In this document: positions 24,548 through 36,750 of the stretch, one piece after another
How positions within the stretch are numbered: position 1 is the stretch's first letter
Layout of the letters: each line of letters opens with the position of its first letter
Origin: Euwallacea fornicatus
Lineage: Eukaryota; Arthropoda; Insecta; Coleoptera; Curculionidae
NCBI RefSeq assembly: GCF_040115645.1
Contig: NC_089551.1
Span: 4,836,001 to 4,900,000 of the forward strand
Direction of reading: 5' to 3'
DNA: 64,000 bases
Program-made: the position numbers and the translations under genes
Notes under the pieces: generated by a model
What the model was told of the DNA's origin: nothing
Databases searched by the model: none
The model's input: only the letters and a program-made list of their open reading frames with translations

Positions 24548-25835
24548 TTGGATTGTTCGATAATTAATGTCGTATTTTTTATGTTTTTTTGAAAGCGAAT
24601 ATACTTACATTAATAATAAATATTAATTAATGATGTAGTGGCCTTCTTGGTGGATGACCTTTTGCCATCTTTCGGCAAGTTGGAAAATTCCGCGTTCGAA
24701 AAAGCCTTGATTTTTAGAAGTAAAAAATTGATTTAACTCATTTTTAACGGCGTGATTAGAATCAAAATTTTTACCATTCAAATGATTTTGAAGAGAACGA
24801 AACAAATAATAATCTGATGGCGCCAAGTCAGGGCTATATGGTGGATGAGGTATCAGTTCCCAATTTAGTTCCGATAATTTTTGACGCGTTATTAAAGACA
24901 TATGGGATCTAGCCTTATCATGATGGAACAGTACCCCTTTGCGATTGGCGAGTTCAGGACGTTTTCTTTTGATTTCTTCGTTCAATTTCGATAGCTGACG
25001 ACAGTAAACATTCGAATCAATAGTTTGGTTTCTCGGAAGCAGTTCAAAATAAAGAATACCCTTGTAGTCCCACCACACAGATAGCAAAATCTTCTTTTGA
25101 TGAATATTGGCTTTGGACGTCGATTGCGCAGGTTTGTCTTGTTTGGTCCATGACCGTTTTCGGACTGCGTGATCGTAAACAATCCATTTTTCATCACCCG
25201 TTATGACTCTTTTTAGAATTGGGTCGTTTTGGTTACGATTCAGCAAAGAATCGCATGTGTCAATGCGTTGGGTGAGGTGAATTTCCTTCAATTCGTGAGG
25301 AACCCAAACATCCAATTTGCCAACGTACCCGAGCTTTTTTAAATACAGAGAAACGGTTGAATTTGATATGTTCAACTTTCCTGCTATCTCTCGAGTTGTC
25401 ATACGCCGATTAGCTTCGATTAAGGCCTTTATTTTATCGTCATCAATGGCGATTGGGCGTCCAGCGTGTGGTGCATCTTGGACATTAAAATTTCCGGAAC
25501 GAAAGCGAGAAAACCAACGCTGGCACTGGCGTTCAGTAAGGCAGTTCTCACCATAAACTTCACACAATTTCTTCTGAGCTTGTACTGCATTTTTGCCCTT
25601 TCGAAAGTAAAATAATAAAATGTGTCGGTAATGCTCACTTTGCTTGTCCATCTCCAACTTAAATTTTAAACAACTTTTTGTTTACTGATCACGATCAATT
25701 TTCGATTGAAAAAAGTCTAAAACATAACCTTTAAAACGGCATATAATAATATAAGCGACGAGATCACTATTACTCGATATGTATAAATTAAGCCATCTAT
25801 GAGAATAAAACGACATTAATTATCGAACAACCCAA
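24548..25835 (-). mobile_element. Mariner element, apparently complete
   Basis: 1288 bp, bounded by inverted repeats of about 26 bases (TTGGATTGTTCGATAATTAA on the left, TTGGGTTGTTCGATAATTAA read from the right, one mismatch). TA target duplications lie at 24546-24547 and 25836-25837. Size, ends and intact gene are those of a full-length mariner. It is inserted in the small foldback at 24252-25970 and so is younger than that element. Confidence 0.95.
24623..25657 (-). CDS. Mariner transposase, uninterrupted
   Basis: 344 residues, the normal mariner length (about 345), with no stop or frameshift. It catalyses cut-and-paste transposition into TA. The N-terminal DNA-binding half has two helix-turn-helix units (about 8-57 and 72-110, MTTREIAGKLNISNSTVSLY). 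The linker carries WVPHEL (118-123). The catalytic core has GDEKW with Asp155, HHDKARSH with Asp247 and YSPDLAPSDYYLF with Asp282; 34 residues separate the last two (D,D34D). Lys248 replaces the Asn usual in HDNA, which might affect activity. The start ATG at 25657 lies about 180 bases inside the repeat end. Subfamily is not certain. Confidence 0.95.
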   Translation of the reverse strand: MEMDKQSEHYRHILLFYFRKGKNAVQAQKKLCEVYGENCLTERQCQRWFSRFRSGNFNVQDAPHAGRPIAIDDDKIKALIEANRRMTTREIAGKLNISNSTVSLYLKKLGYVGKLDVWVPHELKEIHLTQRIDTCDSLLNRNQNDPILKRVITGDEKWIVYDHAVRKRSWTKQDKPAQSTSKANIHQKKILLSVWWDYKGILYFELLPRNQTIDSNVYCRQLSKLNEEIKRKRPELANRKGVLFHHDKARSHMSLITRQKLSELNWELIPHPPYSPDLAPSDYYLFRSLQNHLNGKNFDSNHAVKNELNQFFTSKNQGFFERGIFQLAERWQKVIHQEGHYIIN

Positions 25836-25970
25836 TACATACGATTGTTTATAATAAACTGCCATTTTGTTTGATTTCACACTATATATGTGCGCGTTGA
25901 TGATAAAGGGCGATTTTCTCAAAAACGGCGCAAAAAGTCGATTAGAGCAAGTTATGCCGTTTTTGTTTGG

Positions 25971-27819
25971 GAAAATTACGAAAGAACCGAGTTGTGAAAA
26001 ATACCGACTTTGTCAACCCAATACAAAAATTTAATGAATCTGAATGAGAAATTTTGACTTTCCCTGTATGAGGAAGATCTATGGAAACTCTGCTCACACG
26101 CGAAAATAAGCACGACTGCGGTTAGCTTAAACCGCCATTGTTACCATGATAGTTTTGGAGTCAACAATACTCTTTTAAATTCTCCCTTCGAGAGCGAATA
26201 ACTTGGTAACGAAGGCCGCCAGGAATTTTTTCTATGTGAAGTACCGGCACTATTTCAGCTCTCTCTCTCTCTCTCTAAGCCCTAGAATTTATGGCGCGAC
26301 CTTTCCGGACGCCCGGTACATTTCGAAATCGCTGAGGAATTTCGAATCTAGTTGCGCGCAGAACGACAACCCACGGACCAACCTTTATGCATTCAATCAC
26401 ATTATTCGGTACTTCCATTATTTATTCGCCACAATATTCATGAAAATTGCGGTTTAAATGTAAATTAATTAGAAAGTTGCAGTAAAGTTCAGGTTAATAT
26501 GATTATTAGCCACATTAAAACAAAGGGCAAGTTTTGATGAAAATAGCAACCGTTCGGCGCCTAACTGTTCGCGAGGGTTGCGTGTTAACTTCGGATAACA
26601 ATCTGAAACTGCTTACTTGCCAATAAAATTAATTTCTCCTGCGTTCATAAGTTGCGCGATTACAGACGATTTTACACAATTATAATACAGCATAAGCTAC
26701 CATGATAATAGTTTCAAACACGTTTCAACAAATTTATAGGTTTAAGAAAGCAATAATTAATACAGGGTTGCCAGCACCAAACAATCGTTGGCACATTAAC
26801 ATGGTGTTAATGGAAATGTGTTAAGCGAATCGATTGGGATTTTTTGAGGTGTAGTGACTAATCTGACCGTTCCAGTTCCGATGGACCTGCAGCTATCCCT
26901 CTCAGCACTAAACGGTGCCCGTTATTATCTCATTACTGAGCAGCGCAGGTTTACATATTACCGAGTCACACCAGATCGCATTGATGCGACGCGCAGTGGG
27001 AGTGGCTAGAGCGACAGAGAACGAGCAAAGGGACTTAACAAGGAACTAAACCGAAAACTCGTACACTTGAAAATTTCACTGATCTGTTAAATTTGATATT
27101 TCAGCAGTGCGTCGCCTGCACTTAATTGTTAAAACAAATGTTAAAAGACGATTTGTGAACATAAAACGTCCCCACGTGGATCTGTAATGACGTAAGCGCC
27201 GCATATAACACCTTTCACTGGCAACGTAATATAATCGATGAATGACCACTGTAACTTTACGTTCAGGCTCGTAATGAAGTGTCCGGTCATGACAATATAG
27301 GATATTTTACTCTCGCTCCGTAAACTACCAACCAAAACCATTTCACACGTGAAGACTGTCAATCGTCACTGTTATTTACGTCACGTATGTCACTCGCCGT
27401 GTCATTATTGAAGTTGACGGCCTAATGGAAAAATCTCCGAACAAATTCAATATGACTTATCCATCGAGCTCGAAAATGGCTGCGCTAATTTGTCAATCAG
27501 ATAATTGTTATCCTACCTCACTTCAGAGAGAGCAATCTCTGTCCGTACGTTCCGAGAATAAACGGTTTAAAAGCAATTAGATTTAAACATAATAACAAAT
27601 GAGGTTCTGTGAGGAGAGCGACGCGGGCACCGTTAATTTACTGTAAGGGAACCCTCTACATAGAGTTCAGAATTTGACAATTCAAAAGTTCTGCTCCTAC
27701 ATCAATTTGGAAATGTCGAAATGTCAATTGGAACCCAAAATTAACAGCGAAACAATCATTATCTACACTTTGAAATTTTTTTCACCGTTTCTTGCACTTG
27801 CATAGCTGCCTCCGAAATA
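25971..27819. other. No gene seen; TE-poor part of intron 2
   Basis: No transposon recognised apart from the microsatellite. Short ORFs have no family features. Contains AATTAATTAG near 26463 and similar homeodomain-type sites; candidate regulatory DNA by inference only. Confidence 0.4.
26259..26276. repeat. (CT)9 microsatellite
   Basis: Nine CT units in intron 2, in otherwise non-repetitive sequence. Confidence 0.95.
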
Positions 27820-28841
27820 AAGGGTGTTCCAACGAGAGCACGATATTTAAATTTTAAATAAATATGTTTTTTTTTAAGAAAAACTGAAATTATCATTTTT
27901 ATCATAAAGTAGAGATGTCAAAATTATGTATGGAACAATATATCCGATAAATGCTCACCCCGGCTTTTCTGGCACATTAGCGTTATTTTGCCAAAATTCT
28001 GAATTTTTTGGCACGAATGTGGTTAGATTTTAGTTAAACAGTGTCTAATCTCCTGTTTCAAAGCTTGGGAGGCGGTGGGCTTGTTCACATAATCTTTCGA
28101 CTTCGAAAAATCCAAAAGTGTTAAATCGGCCGATCTAGACGGCCAATTCATGTCACCCCCAAGGGTAGTTTACACTACCAGGGAATGTCTCGTGCAATAA
28201 CGCCATTGCTTCGTGTGATGTATAGCAAGTGGCACCGTCTTGTTGGAACCACACGTTTTCGAAATCAATACCGTCCCTGTGAGGCATAAGGAACTGGAAT
28301 ATCATCCTCCGATACTGTTCGTCATTGATTGTTTGTGTATTCCCGGCAGGGTCTTCAAAGAAAAATGGTCCAATGATGCCTTCTGCCTAAAATCCACACT
28401 AAACAGTAACACGTTTAGTAATCGTAATCATACAAAAATTTTCTTTACTCCAAATGCGAAAATTTTGCTGTCATGAAGCCGTCAACATGAAAATTGGTCT
28501 GATCACTGAAGACGATTTTGTTCTAAAAGTTACCGTTCACTTTTTGTCATTCAATGTTACAATTGACGAATTCTGTTTTCTGTGCATGATCTGTAGGCTC
28601 AAGTTGCTTAATGAGTTGGATTTTTTAGGCATGAAGATGTAAGTCTTTGGGCTGCATAGTGTTTCTTGTAATACGCAATTGTTGCGTATCGTGGCAGCCA
28701 AAATCTCACCATTTTTGAAATAATATTTAGTAATTAAAAGGCGACTTTTTAAAATTAAACTTTCAAAGAAATTTGACAGTCAAAGCGTAACGGATAAAAT
28801 GGCGCCAAATTTAAATTTTGCGCTCTTGTTGGGAGAGCCTT
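27820..28841 (-). mobile_element. DDxD transposon with short inverted repeats (decayed)
   Basis: Ends AAGGGTGTTCCAACGAGAGC (left) and AAGGCTCTCCCAACAAGAGC (read from the right), then ATTTAAATTT in both, flanked by TA at 27818-27819 and 28842-28843. The minus-strand transposase remnant (about 28700 down to 27960) reads KRVTV-CGF-AEGIIGPFFFE, NTQTINDEQYRRMIFQFLMP and WFQQDGATCYTSHEAMALLH, then FPG. It continues into a damaged WPSRSADLTLLDF and ends in VNKPTASQALKQEI. The N-terminal half is missing. Confidence 0.85.
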
Positions 28842-29126
28842 TATTATTGGATATTTGTCTTATTTTTAACAGATTCATTCAATTTTCTGTGATCCTGTTC
28901 TCCAACCAGTTAAAAATAATCTCAGGAAATAGTGCTTTTATCTAGTATTGGACTGGTCAGTTCTAAATGTGCTGCAATTTCCGATGGAATTTTGCCGACC
29001 ATATGCAGACCAAAAAATTGGTTCGTGTATCTTCCCATCTACTAATTTTGAAAAAAAAATGTGCGACATCTGCTAATCAGGGATTTGAGTATTTCTTGCA
29101 TAAGTTGAAATACGTTTCATTCCCTC

Positions 29127-30411
29127 CGAGGATAGTCCTAGAAGTACCCGACTTGACATAAATATTGACCTTTTTGTTGAAAATTTGCGAATATTACAAA
29201 GACCTCATCTTAAAAAGTTTATGTCTACAGCTTAAGAATACTATGTCGCTCGGTGTTTGATTTTGAGTCGTTTTTAGAGATTTTGTGAACATAGAAAAAA
29301 TTGGCCATCTATACGTGATTCAATACTTTCATTTGATAGGTCTTAATCCATTCAAGATCAAAGCTGAGTTACATTTTTCTCTAGGGGGACTTGGTAGTTC
29401 GTTAACAACTGTAAAATATTGGGTGGCAGAACATAAACGCGATTGTACAAGCTCCGAAGACGAGCTTCGCAGTGACTGACCCAATGACGCTCCAGATCTG
29501 ATCACTACAGAAATGGCGGTGAAAATCTACAAAATTGTACTGGAAGACCGTTTGTTAAAATTGCGTGAGTTAACAAACATGATAAGCATTTCAAAAAGTA
29601 CTGGAAATCGCATTTTGACCAAAAAAAAATAGAAATGAGAGAGCTATGTGCAAGATGAGTGCCGCGATTACTCACAATTGAATAAATATAGCACCGTCAA
29701 GGTGTTTCAAGGAAATGTGTGGCAAAGTTTCACATCAATATGGCCGAATTTTTGGGTTGATTCACAAGCATGGATGAAGCATGAGTCCATCATTTGACAT
29801 CTGAGACGAAAGAGCAGTCAAAACGATGAACTCAAGGGGGAGAATCGGTTCCAAAGAAAGCAAGAACAGTTCCATCTGCAAGGAAGGTGATGACGTCAGT
29901 TGTTTTGGATGCACGTCGGATAATTTTTATTCACAATCTCTCTAAAGGAAAAATAATAAACGGAGAAAATTATATAAATTTATTGCAACGTTTGAGTGAA
30001 GAAATTGGGAAAAATCAACCGCATTTGGCGAAAGATCACTCTTGTTCCTTCAAGGCAACGCACCAGCCCGCGCTTTCGTCATCGCGATGGTCAAAATCAC
30101 TTAACTTGTTTTGGAGCTTTTTCCTCAACAATCCTTTTCGCCAGATTTAGTCTCCCCATGTTGTTTTCTATTTCCAAACTTGAAAAAATGGCTCCGTGGA
30201 AGGGAATTTACCAATAATGAAGAGGTGGAATCAGAGGTTGACGCCTAATTTGGAAGGTTCGAAGCTTTTACTATAGACAAGATATAGAAGACATCGCTGG
30301 GAAAACTGTGTCAATCTCAAAGAAGACTAAGTTGAAAAATAATGGATTAAGTACTTTTCAATCTTTTTTTTTCTTTAATTATTAAGTCGGGTACTTTTGG
30401 AATTTTCTTCG
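29127..30411 (+). mobile_element. Irritans-like mariner, copy B (decayed)
   Basis: Ends CGAGGATAGTCCTAGAAGTA (left) and CGAAGAAAATTCCAAAAGTA (read from the right), both continuing CCCGACTT. A TA follows the right end but the left flank has changed. The remnant reads NIEKIGHLYVIQYFHLIGLN, TTVKYWVAEHKRDCTSSEDE, then IIFIHNLSKGKIINGENYIN and FLFPNLKKWL-like text. The catalytic motifs are lost or out of frame. Same strand and family as copies A and C. Confidence 0.9.
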
Positions 30412-32973
30412 TACTTCTTTTTGAATATCACAAAATTTAAAAACTACGAAATGATATTTTTCCTCGATATTCTCAATCGATAACTTCACAAATTGCACCC
30501 CGCCATAAGCTTCTGCTAAATGAAATATAGTGGCAACCTTCATGATTAGGTGTGTTTCAATCAGAGGTTCCTTAACACATTTGAATACTCCTTTTTTTTA
30601 AGGTAAATATCCGCACCACTGAGTTGTTGACTTGGTACTTCGCATAAGGAAATATTTGTTCTTCAAATATTTCCTTGAGGCTTTGGAATTTTCTTAGATT
30701 GCACCATTTTATGAATACTTCAAACACCTTCTCGGAGCGACGTGAAAATCTTTTTTCAAAAATAACCTTTTTCTCTCTTGTTCTGTTGTCTGACTATATT
30801 CGAATTGTCTGTCTTCCTTGCCAGGAAAATTAAAAGTTTTCATATAAAACGCGAAATGAAGTACGAATTTAATTTCATCACTTTACTATTTTGTAGATTT
30901 GTTGTGTTAATTGTCCGTCGTGTATGGATAAAAGAGTAATAAGTTGTTTCACCCTCAACTTGCCATTCAACACGCTTTTACTGTTCACACGCATATGCGT
31001 GTCGAAAGTGTTTGCGTACGGAAAGTTCAACTTTTTGCACCACAGTTTTTGTGAATTTTTGGAATTCACATTTGAATGACGTAATACATTTGCAAGCGAC
31101 TTCAACTCCATTATTCCGAACGACACGATTCACGCGTGTTCACCGAAATTCGGGAGAACAGAACTCTTTCAAATTTCCCTATTGCCATCACCGGAAACGG
31201 CAGTTTCGTGAATTTATAAGAAAATATGCTCTGGCTGTGTTTTACTTAATTTACGAAGTTACCATTTTAATACATTACCAGAGGCTTGCAGGTGGTTAGT
31301 TAAGTCAGTCACGCATGTTATGCAGAAGAACATTCTTGAGGTTAATTTACGTATAGGATTGATGCAGATCCAGATAGGAGAATAGATGTTTATGAGATCA
31401 ATTAGCAAAACGTGACCTTGATTAAGTGTTGCGTTTAAGCGGGGATTGCGTGCTACCCCTGACACCGTTATTATACACGACATTTCGAATTATTTTATCA
31501 GCAGGTAAGATGCACGAGGACCCTTATTTCCTACTATTTATTAGCAATCACGTGCGTAAGCCTTTTCTTACCCCGTGCCAGCCTTCGTGATCACATTAAT
31601 TATGCGCGAACCACCCTTGCATGTTGGGTTGGTAATAGTTCCAACGCGACCAATTTAATGCTTCAGTATACTGTTGGTTTACTACCAAATCGTTAAGGCC
31701 TCTGTAATGCAAGATAAATTAATTTTATTGCCAACTAAGCAGTTCAAGATTGTTGTCTGGCGTTTACACGCAATGTCACATGAACCAGGCGCGCGACTAT
31801 TATTTCGTGGAACTTTCCCCCTATTTAATTTGCTTAATAATGATATTTCTTTGAGGCTCGTTTCCATGGTTTTCCGGATAACTGCGTTCCATTATCACTG
31901 CAGTTTAATGAAAACAGATTTACCCAGGTAAAATGACAACAATTGACCCTTAAAGTTCGCCAATTCGGCAAGAAAACTGCACAACACCTACGATCGCATT
32001 GCGACCCTCGAATCTTCATAAGACAGCGATGACGCAATGGGAGCTCACACAATTCAGCTCAACACAATGGAGTTCTTACTGTGATCAGGTGCTGTGGCTG
32101 AAAGCGGAAAGAGTAGCTCTCATGGTTCATGTGATCTGGCCGTAATCGCCAGAGCGACCACCGAGGGTACCAAGCGAATACCAAACGTGGAAAAGGTAAA
32201 TGGCATGGAAAACTGTAATGGAATCTTCGATACGCTTACGCAAAGCAATCATGGTAAAAGTAAAAGCCTAAAGAAATGGACGATCAAGAAACGAAAGACC
32301 AAAATAAGTTCCCGTGGAGAAAAGCTCCACCGTCATACCAGGAAATTTGTGGTGGAGCTTAATCGGTCATCGATCCTGAATGGACAGCAGCCCGACACTG
32401 TGTGAACGTTCAACATAGCTTTATGTCAAGCTCACATGCCTTCTGAGCAGCTCCTCCAATCCGCTATACAAAAAAAAGTTGTTAATCTCATTTTTACTCT
32501 CACCTCAATTCACTTCGGAACATCCAGGTTGGTGCCCTGAACTAACCTAAGCTTAATGCTGCTAAATCGCCCATTAAACGAGGATTTATAAAATCGATGT
32601 TGGATTTGGCATTGAGTTTAACAGTGAAAGATAAATACCAATAAATGTTATTGCCTCGTTTATACGCGCCGTAGGGTGTGAAGTGTCTTTTTAACGTTGA
32701 CGCTCGTAGTAAAACCGTAGCACGGCGTCGCCGTCCAATGAAATCAGTCGTTAAAGACACGTGATAATGTTTTGATTTTTTTAAAGAAAGGTCGAAAACG
32801 AATTAAGGAGTAATTAATAATGCAGCAAAACACGAAATTCCACCTCGAGGATATAGTTTCCGTAAAACTGTGCTACGAATAGAGCGCTAGCGTTCGGAGC
32901 TGGCATTGAGCCCAAATTCAATATAGAGCTTCGAAGTCTGGCTTAGGCTTAGCAGCCTTAAATATAATACATA
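30412..32973. other. No gene seen; TE-poor part of intron 2
   Basis: No mobile element recognised. The stretch about 31240-31720 is balanced in composition. An open frame of 103 residues at 32094-32405 (+), Lys/Ser-rich, has no recognisable homology and lies within the Rx intron; probably fortuitous. Confidence 0.4.
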
Positions 32974-33052
32974 CGGGGTGTCCATTTAATAGCCCCTCGG
33001 ATTCTTATGGGTTCATTTGTGATTTCATGAAAAAGTCGGTTATGGGGATGTA

Positions 33053-34273
33053 TGGGGTGTCCCATCTTCGAATCTCAATATGGGGATCTCGGAAACCGTA
33101 GAAAACAGAGAGTCAGTTAAATGGCGGCCAAGTGGTGTTTATATGAAAGGGGTAGTTTGCCTTGTTACTCTTTCTTATTTGCGAATACTTTCGGACATAT
33201 CCAGGACAAAAACGATAATTAGTATTTTCTTTTAATATTTTCCTGTCTTAAATTAGAAAGAAATATGCAAATAAAGAACGTTTTCTTAAGTTGCTTTTTC
33301 CCGCGCTACAACATGGAAATCATTATTTTGGAGATACGACGTTTCGTTTTTCCAATGCTGTCATGAGCTTTTTTTTCCAAAATGAGGAACCTGATTTTTT
33401 TTTTGCCAATTTGGCTAGTTATTAAAAACTGAAAAACGACCATGTGTAACACGTTTCAATTTGCGACGTCTACATCAAAAATATTCATTGTCAAGAGAAA
33501 AAATCCCTCAACATTTCCACTTTTTGCATTGGTGCATCCTGCTTACTCCACCTTCATGGCAGAACTTTAAAACATCTATGTCAAAATGAATAGCTCAATA
33601 AATGTCAAATATTGATCACGTGACGTGAGCATTTTTTTTTTAAATTTAAGTCGTTAAAATTTGTATTTATTTTTGTTGTTAGCGTTCACTTCAGAAATTT
33701 AAAAAATCTTGAAAATTACGTTATCAGTTCTTTTAATATTGAATCAGTACTATTATCCACTTGTATAAAATTAATTTGAAAATGCTCTTTAAATGTATGA
33801 ACAACCAGAATGTTTAATATATATTTTCAAAATCTTGAAAATGAATATTTTTTATCTAGACGTCGCAAAGCGGCAAGTGCGGCACATGGTTGTTTTCCAA
33901 TCATCAATGACTTGCCAAATCCGTAAAAAAACGTTGAATTCCGTATTTGGAAAAAAAACTTGCTAGTGGTGTTCAAAAATCGAAATGTCATATCTTCGAA
34001 AAACTGTTTTCATGTAGCACGGGAAAAATGCCTTAAGAAAATGTTCTCCATTTTCATGATTTTATGCAATTTAAGGCAAAACAAATTAAAAGAAAAAAAT
34101 GTAAAGGAAAATAGTTTTTTCGAGATACCTCCGGAAATAATCGAAATTTTCAAAAAATTAAAAAGGCAAAGTACTCCTCATATAAATCCATAAGTTTGCC
34201 TCCGTTTAACCGACTCTCTATCTCCTACGATTCCTAATATGTCCATGTTGCGAGTGAAATATGACAAACCCTG
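33053..34273. mobile_element. Foldback FB1
   Basis: Arms of about 450 bp (33053-33502 and 33835-34273) with TGGGGTGTCCCAT / CAGGGTTTGTCAT ends, TA on both flanks, and shared blocks such as AGAGAGTCAGTTAAA / AGAGAGTCGGTTAAA, GCGACGTCTA and AATATTCATT. By eye about 65-75 % identical. The loop is about 330 bases with no convincing coding remnant. Confidence 0.85.
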
Positions 34274-34275
34274 TA

Positions 34276-35436
34276 AATGAGGCTAATAAAGATATATTTT
34301 AAAATCACTGACAACTTTACAGAGTGTCCCAAAAAAGAGACGCGTCATAAAGTGGTCATTATTGTTAATGATACCATTTGTATTGCTTCCACGTGATAGA
34401 ATCTTTTCTTGATCTTATTAGTTCTTAATTTTTTTTACCCTACGATGCAGTAACTCAAAGCTGTGACGTTTTAAAAAAATTTTAAGCATTTACAGTGCTT
34501 TGTAAAAAATAATATCTCAGTTAGCGTAAGTTAGATTTTGATAATTTGAGAATGGATTCTCTTGTAGGATCACCTTAGTAGGTGCAAATATTCATTTGGC
34601 CAAAAATACATACAAAGTGTTCACAATAATAATTTTAGTTTTAACCTTTTCAACTTCAATTTTTTTTATTTTTTCAGATAAGATGGTGTATTTTTTGTGA
34701 CGTAAGAAGAAAGAAAACTTTTTTTTCATTTTAGTATGAAATCATCTTATATCTATTTTATAAATTAATGAAAATATTAATTATTTCAGGTTATTAATTA
34801 TATTAAAAACCCGCACTCATGGCTAAGCGTCTGAGTGTTAATCATGCGTTCTCAAGATTTCGATTTTTTTTTGTTTAAAATTTAGACACCTGAACCTAAC
34901 CTGAATTAATCTGAAATAATTAATAATAACTCTAGTAATATTTAAGATAAATATAATATTATTTTATACCAAAGCGAAGATCATTAGTTAAAAACTTTCG
35001 TCCCACGTCAAAAAAAAACGCACCACTTATTCGAAAAAATCAATTAAATTGAAGTTAGAAAGAGGAAAATTAAAATTAATATTGCGAAAATTCTTTGTGT
35101 ATTTTTGACTAAACAAGTATTTGTGCCTGTCGAGGGAATCTTACATGAGGATTAATTCTAAAGTTACCAAAATTTACCTTCAGTTAACTGCGATATTAAT
35201 TTTTTCATGAGGTAGTGCAACAGTCTAAAATTTCTGTTAACACGTCAAAGATTCCACCCACTGCATCCCAGGGAACAAAAAAAATTCAGTAACCAGCACA
35301 GAATCAAGGAAAGGTTCTATTTCGTGAAAGAAATGCAAATGGTTCCATTTAAAAAATAACTTTATGACGCGCCGCTTTTTTGGGACAACCTGTATGGTGG
35401 TTACTAATTTTATAATGAATGTTCATTAGCATCGCA
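34276..35436. mobile_element. Foldback FB2 with extended arms
   Basis: Core arms 34320-about 34760 and about 34970-35392 begin CAGAGTGTCCCAAAAAAG / CAGGTTGTCCCAAAAAAG, share CGCGTCATAAAGT, and are flanked by TA. The 44-base segments immediately outside (34276-34319 and 35393-35436) are themselves inverted copies (ATGAGGCTAATAAAG / GCGATGCTAATGAAC), so the palindrome extends beyond the core ends. Loop about 200 bases, non-coding. Confidence 0.8.
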
Positions 35437-35438
35437 CA

Positions 35439-36750
35439 CAGGGTGGTCCAATAAGAGCGTGTCTTGCTTTGTAACTTTTGCAATTACGACTTTATTAATG
35501 GTTTTAATGAAAAATTGTTTTTACACTTATATGTACGACCTTATTGGGCACATTTTAAAAATATTGTCATTTATACAGGGTGCGCAAAAAAAAGATATAA
35601 TGCAAACTTACGTTGTTTTAAACGTAACACCCTGTATTTTTTTTTATATTTGAAATTAGAAGAAGAAAATAGTAAAAGTTTGTATAACACTCAATAGGTC
35701 TAGAACAAATACTCAATGAGAAATTTAACGAAATTTGAAAATGCAAGGGTCAAGAAAACATTTTTTTTTCTACGTGAAATGAATTACTTAATTACCGTTT
35801 TACAGGGTGGACAAAAATATTGATTACATCTAACTCACTTATGAATTAGAAAACCTTGCTTATCTTAAATGGCATATATACATTTTTATGTATTCATTAG
35901 AATTACTATTTAATGTCCTTTAAAGTGATACCAATATGTCCTATACCTGTCTTTAACCGTTTCTCGTAAAATTAGGTTTTATTTTATTTTAAGTAACATG
36001 ACATAAAAAAAATTAAAAAAAAAACAAATTTCTTCACATTCTCCAATTATAAGTATAAATTTAACTTTTTCTGGTAAAGAATAATTTTTCATTTTTAGAT
36101 CTCAAACTAACATCAAACACATACTGATTATTAGAAGAATTATCGTCATTTCGAATGCATATTTTGAAAAATTGTGAAATTTTTAGAAGAATTATTACAG
36201 TCTGATATTTTTGTTTTTTTAAACATGGAAACGAATCCAAGGTATACCCTGATAGTACTTTGTTTTAAGTCATGTTACTTAAAATGAAATAAAACCTCAT
36301 TTTACGAGAAACGGTTAAAGGCAAGTATAGGGCATATTGGCATCGCTTGAAAGGACACTAAATAGTGATCCTAATGAATACATAAAAATGTATACATACC
36401 ACATATAATATGCAAGATATTCCAAATCATAAGTGAGTAAGATGTAATCAATGTATTTGCACACCCTGTATATCAAATTTCAAGAGAACTATTTTCAACT
36501 TCAAGAAGTATCTGTTGTTGAGACGTACCGGTCGAAAAAACGATAATTAAGTAAGTCATTTCACGCAGAAAAAAAGTGTTAGATTAAAAAAACTAAGTTT
36601 GCATTGTATCTTTTTTTGCGCACCCTGTATAAATGGCAACATTTTTAAAATGTGCTCTATAAGGTCGTACATATAAGCGTAAAAACAATTTTTCATCAAA
36701 ACCGTTAATAAAGTAGTAATCGTCGGAGGCGCTCTTGTCGGACGACCCTG
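35439..36750. mobile_element. Foldback FB3 with modular arms
   Basis: Arms of about 500-570 bp (35439-about 36003, about 36262-36750). Each arm contains three modules that each open with a terminus-like TACAGGG: left at 35437, 35573 and 35801; right ending at 36751, 36628 and 36469. Examples are ACAGGGTGCGCAAAAAAA in both arms, GTTTTTACNCTTATATGTAC, and ACCGTTTCTCGTAAAAT. Right flank TA, left flank CA (decayed). The loop of about 260 bases is non-coding. Confidence 0.85.

Larger units (their letters stand above)
24252..25970. mobile_element. Small long-TIR element split by a mariner
   Basis: About 130-bp arms at 24252-24385 and 25847-25970 are inverted copies: TTTATCATCAACACGCAC / TTTATCATCAACGCGCAC and GCAGTTTATTATAA in both. 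Without the mariner it would be about 430 bp. The mariner sits at a TA close to its right arm. No coding sequence belongs to the host element. Confidence 0.75.

Noticed and set aside
32094..32405. 103-residue Lys/Ser-rich open frame on the plus strand
   Set aside because: No recognisable domain, low-complexity composition, inside Rx intron 2.
33503..33834. Possible transposase text on the minus strand in the FB1 loop
   Set aside because: Only a very short and degenerate resemblance to the QQDxAP motif; not enough to support a remnant.
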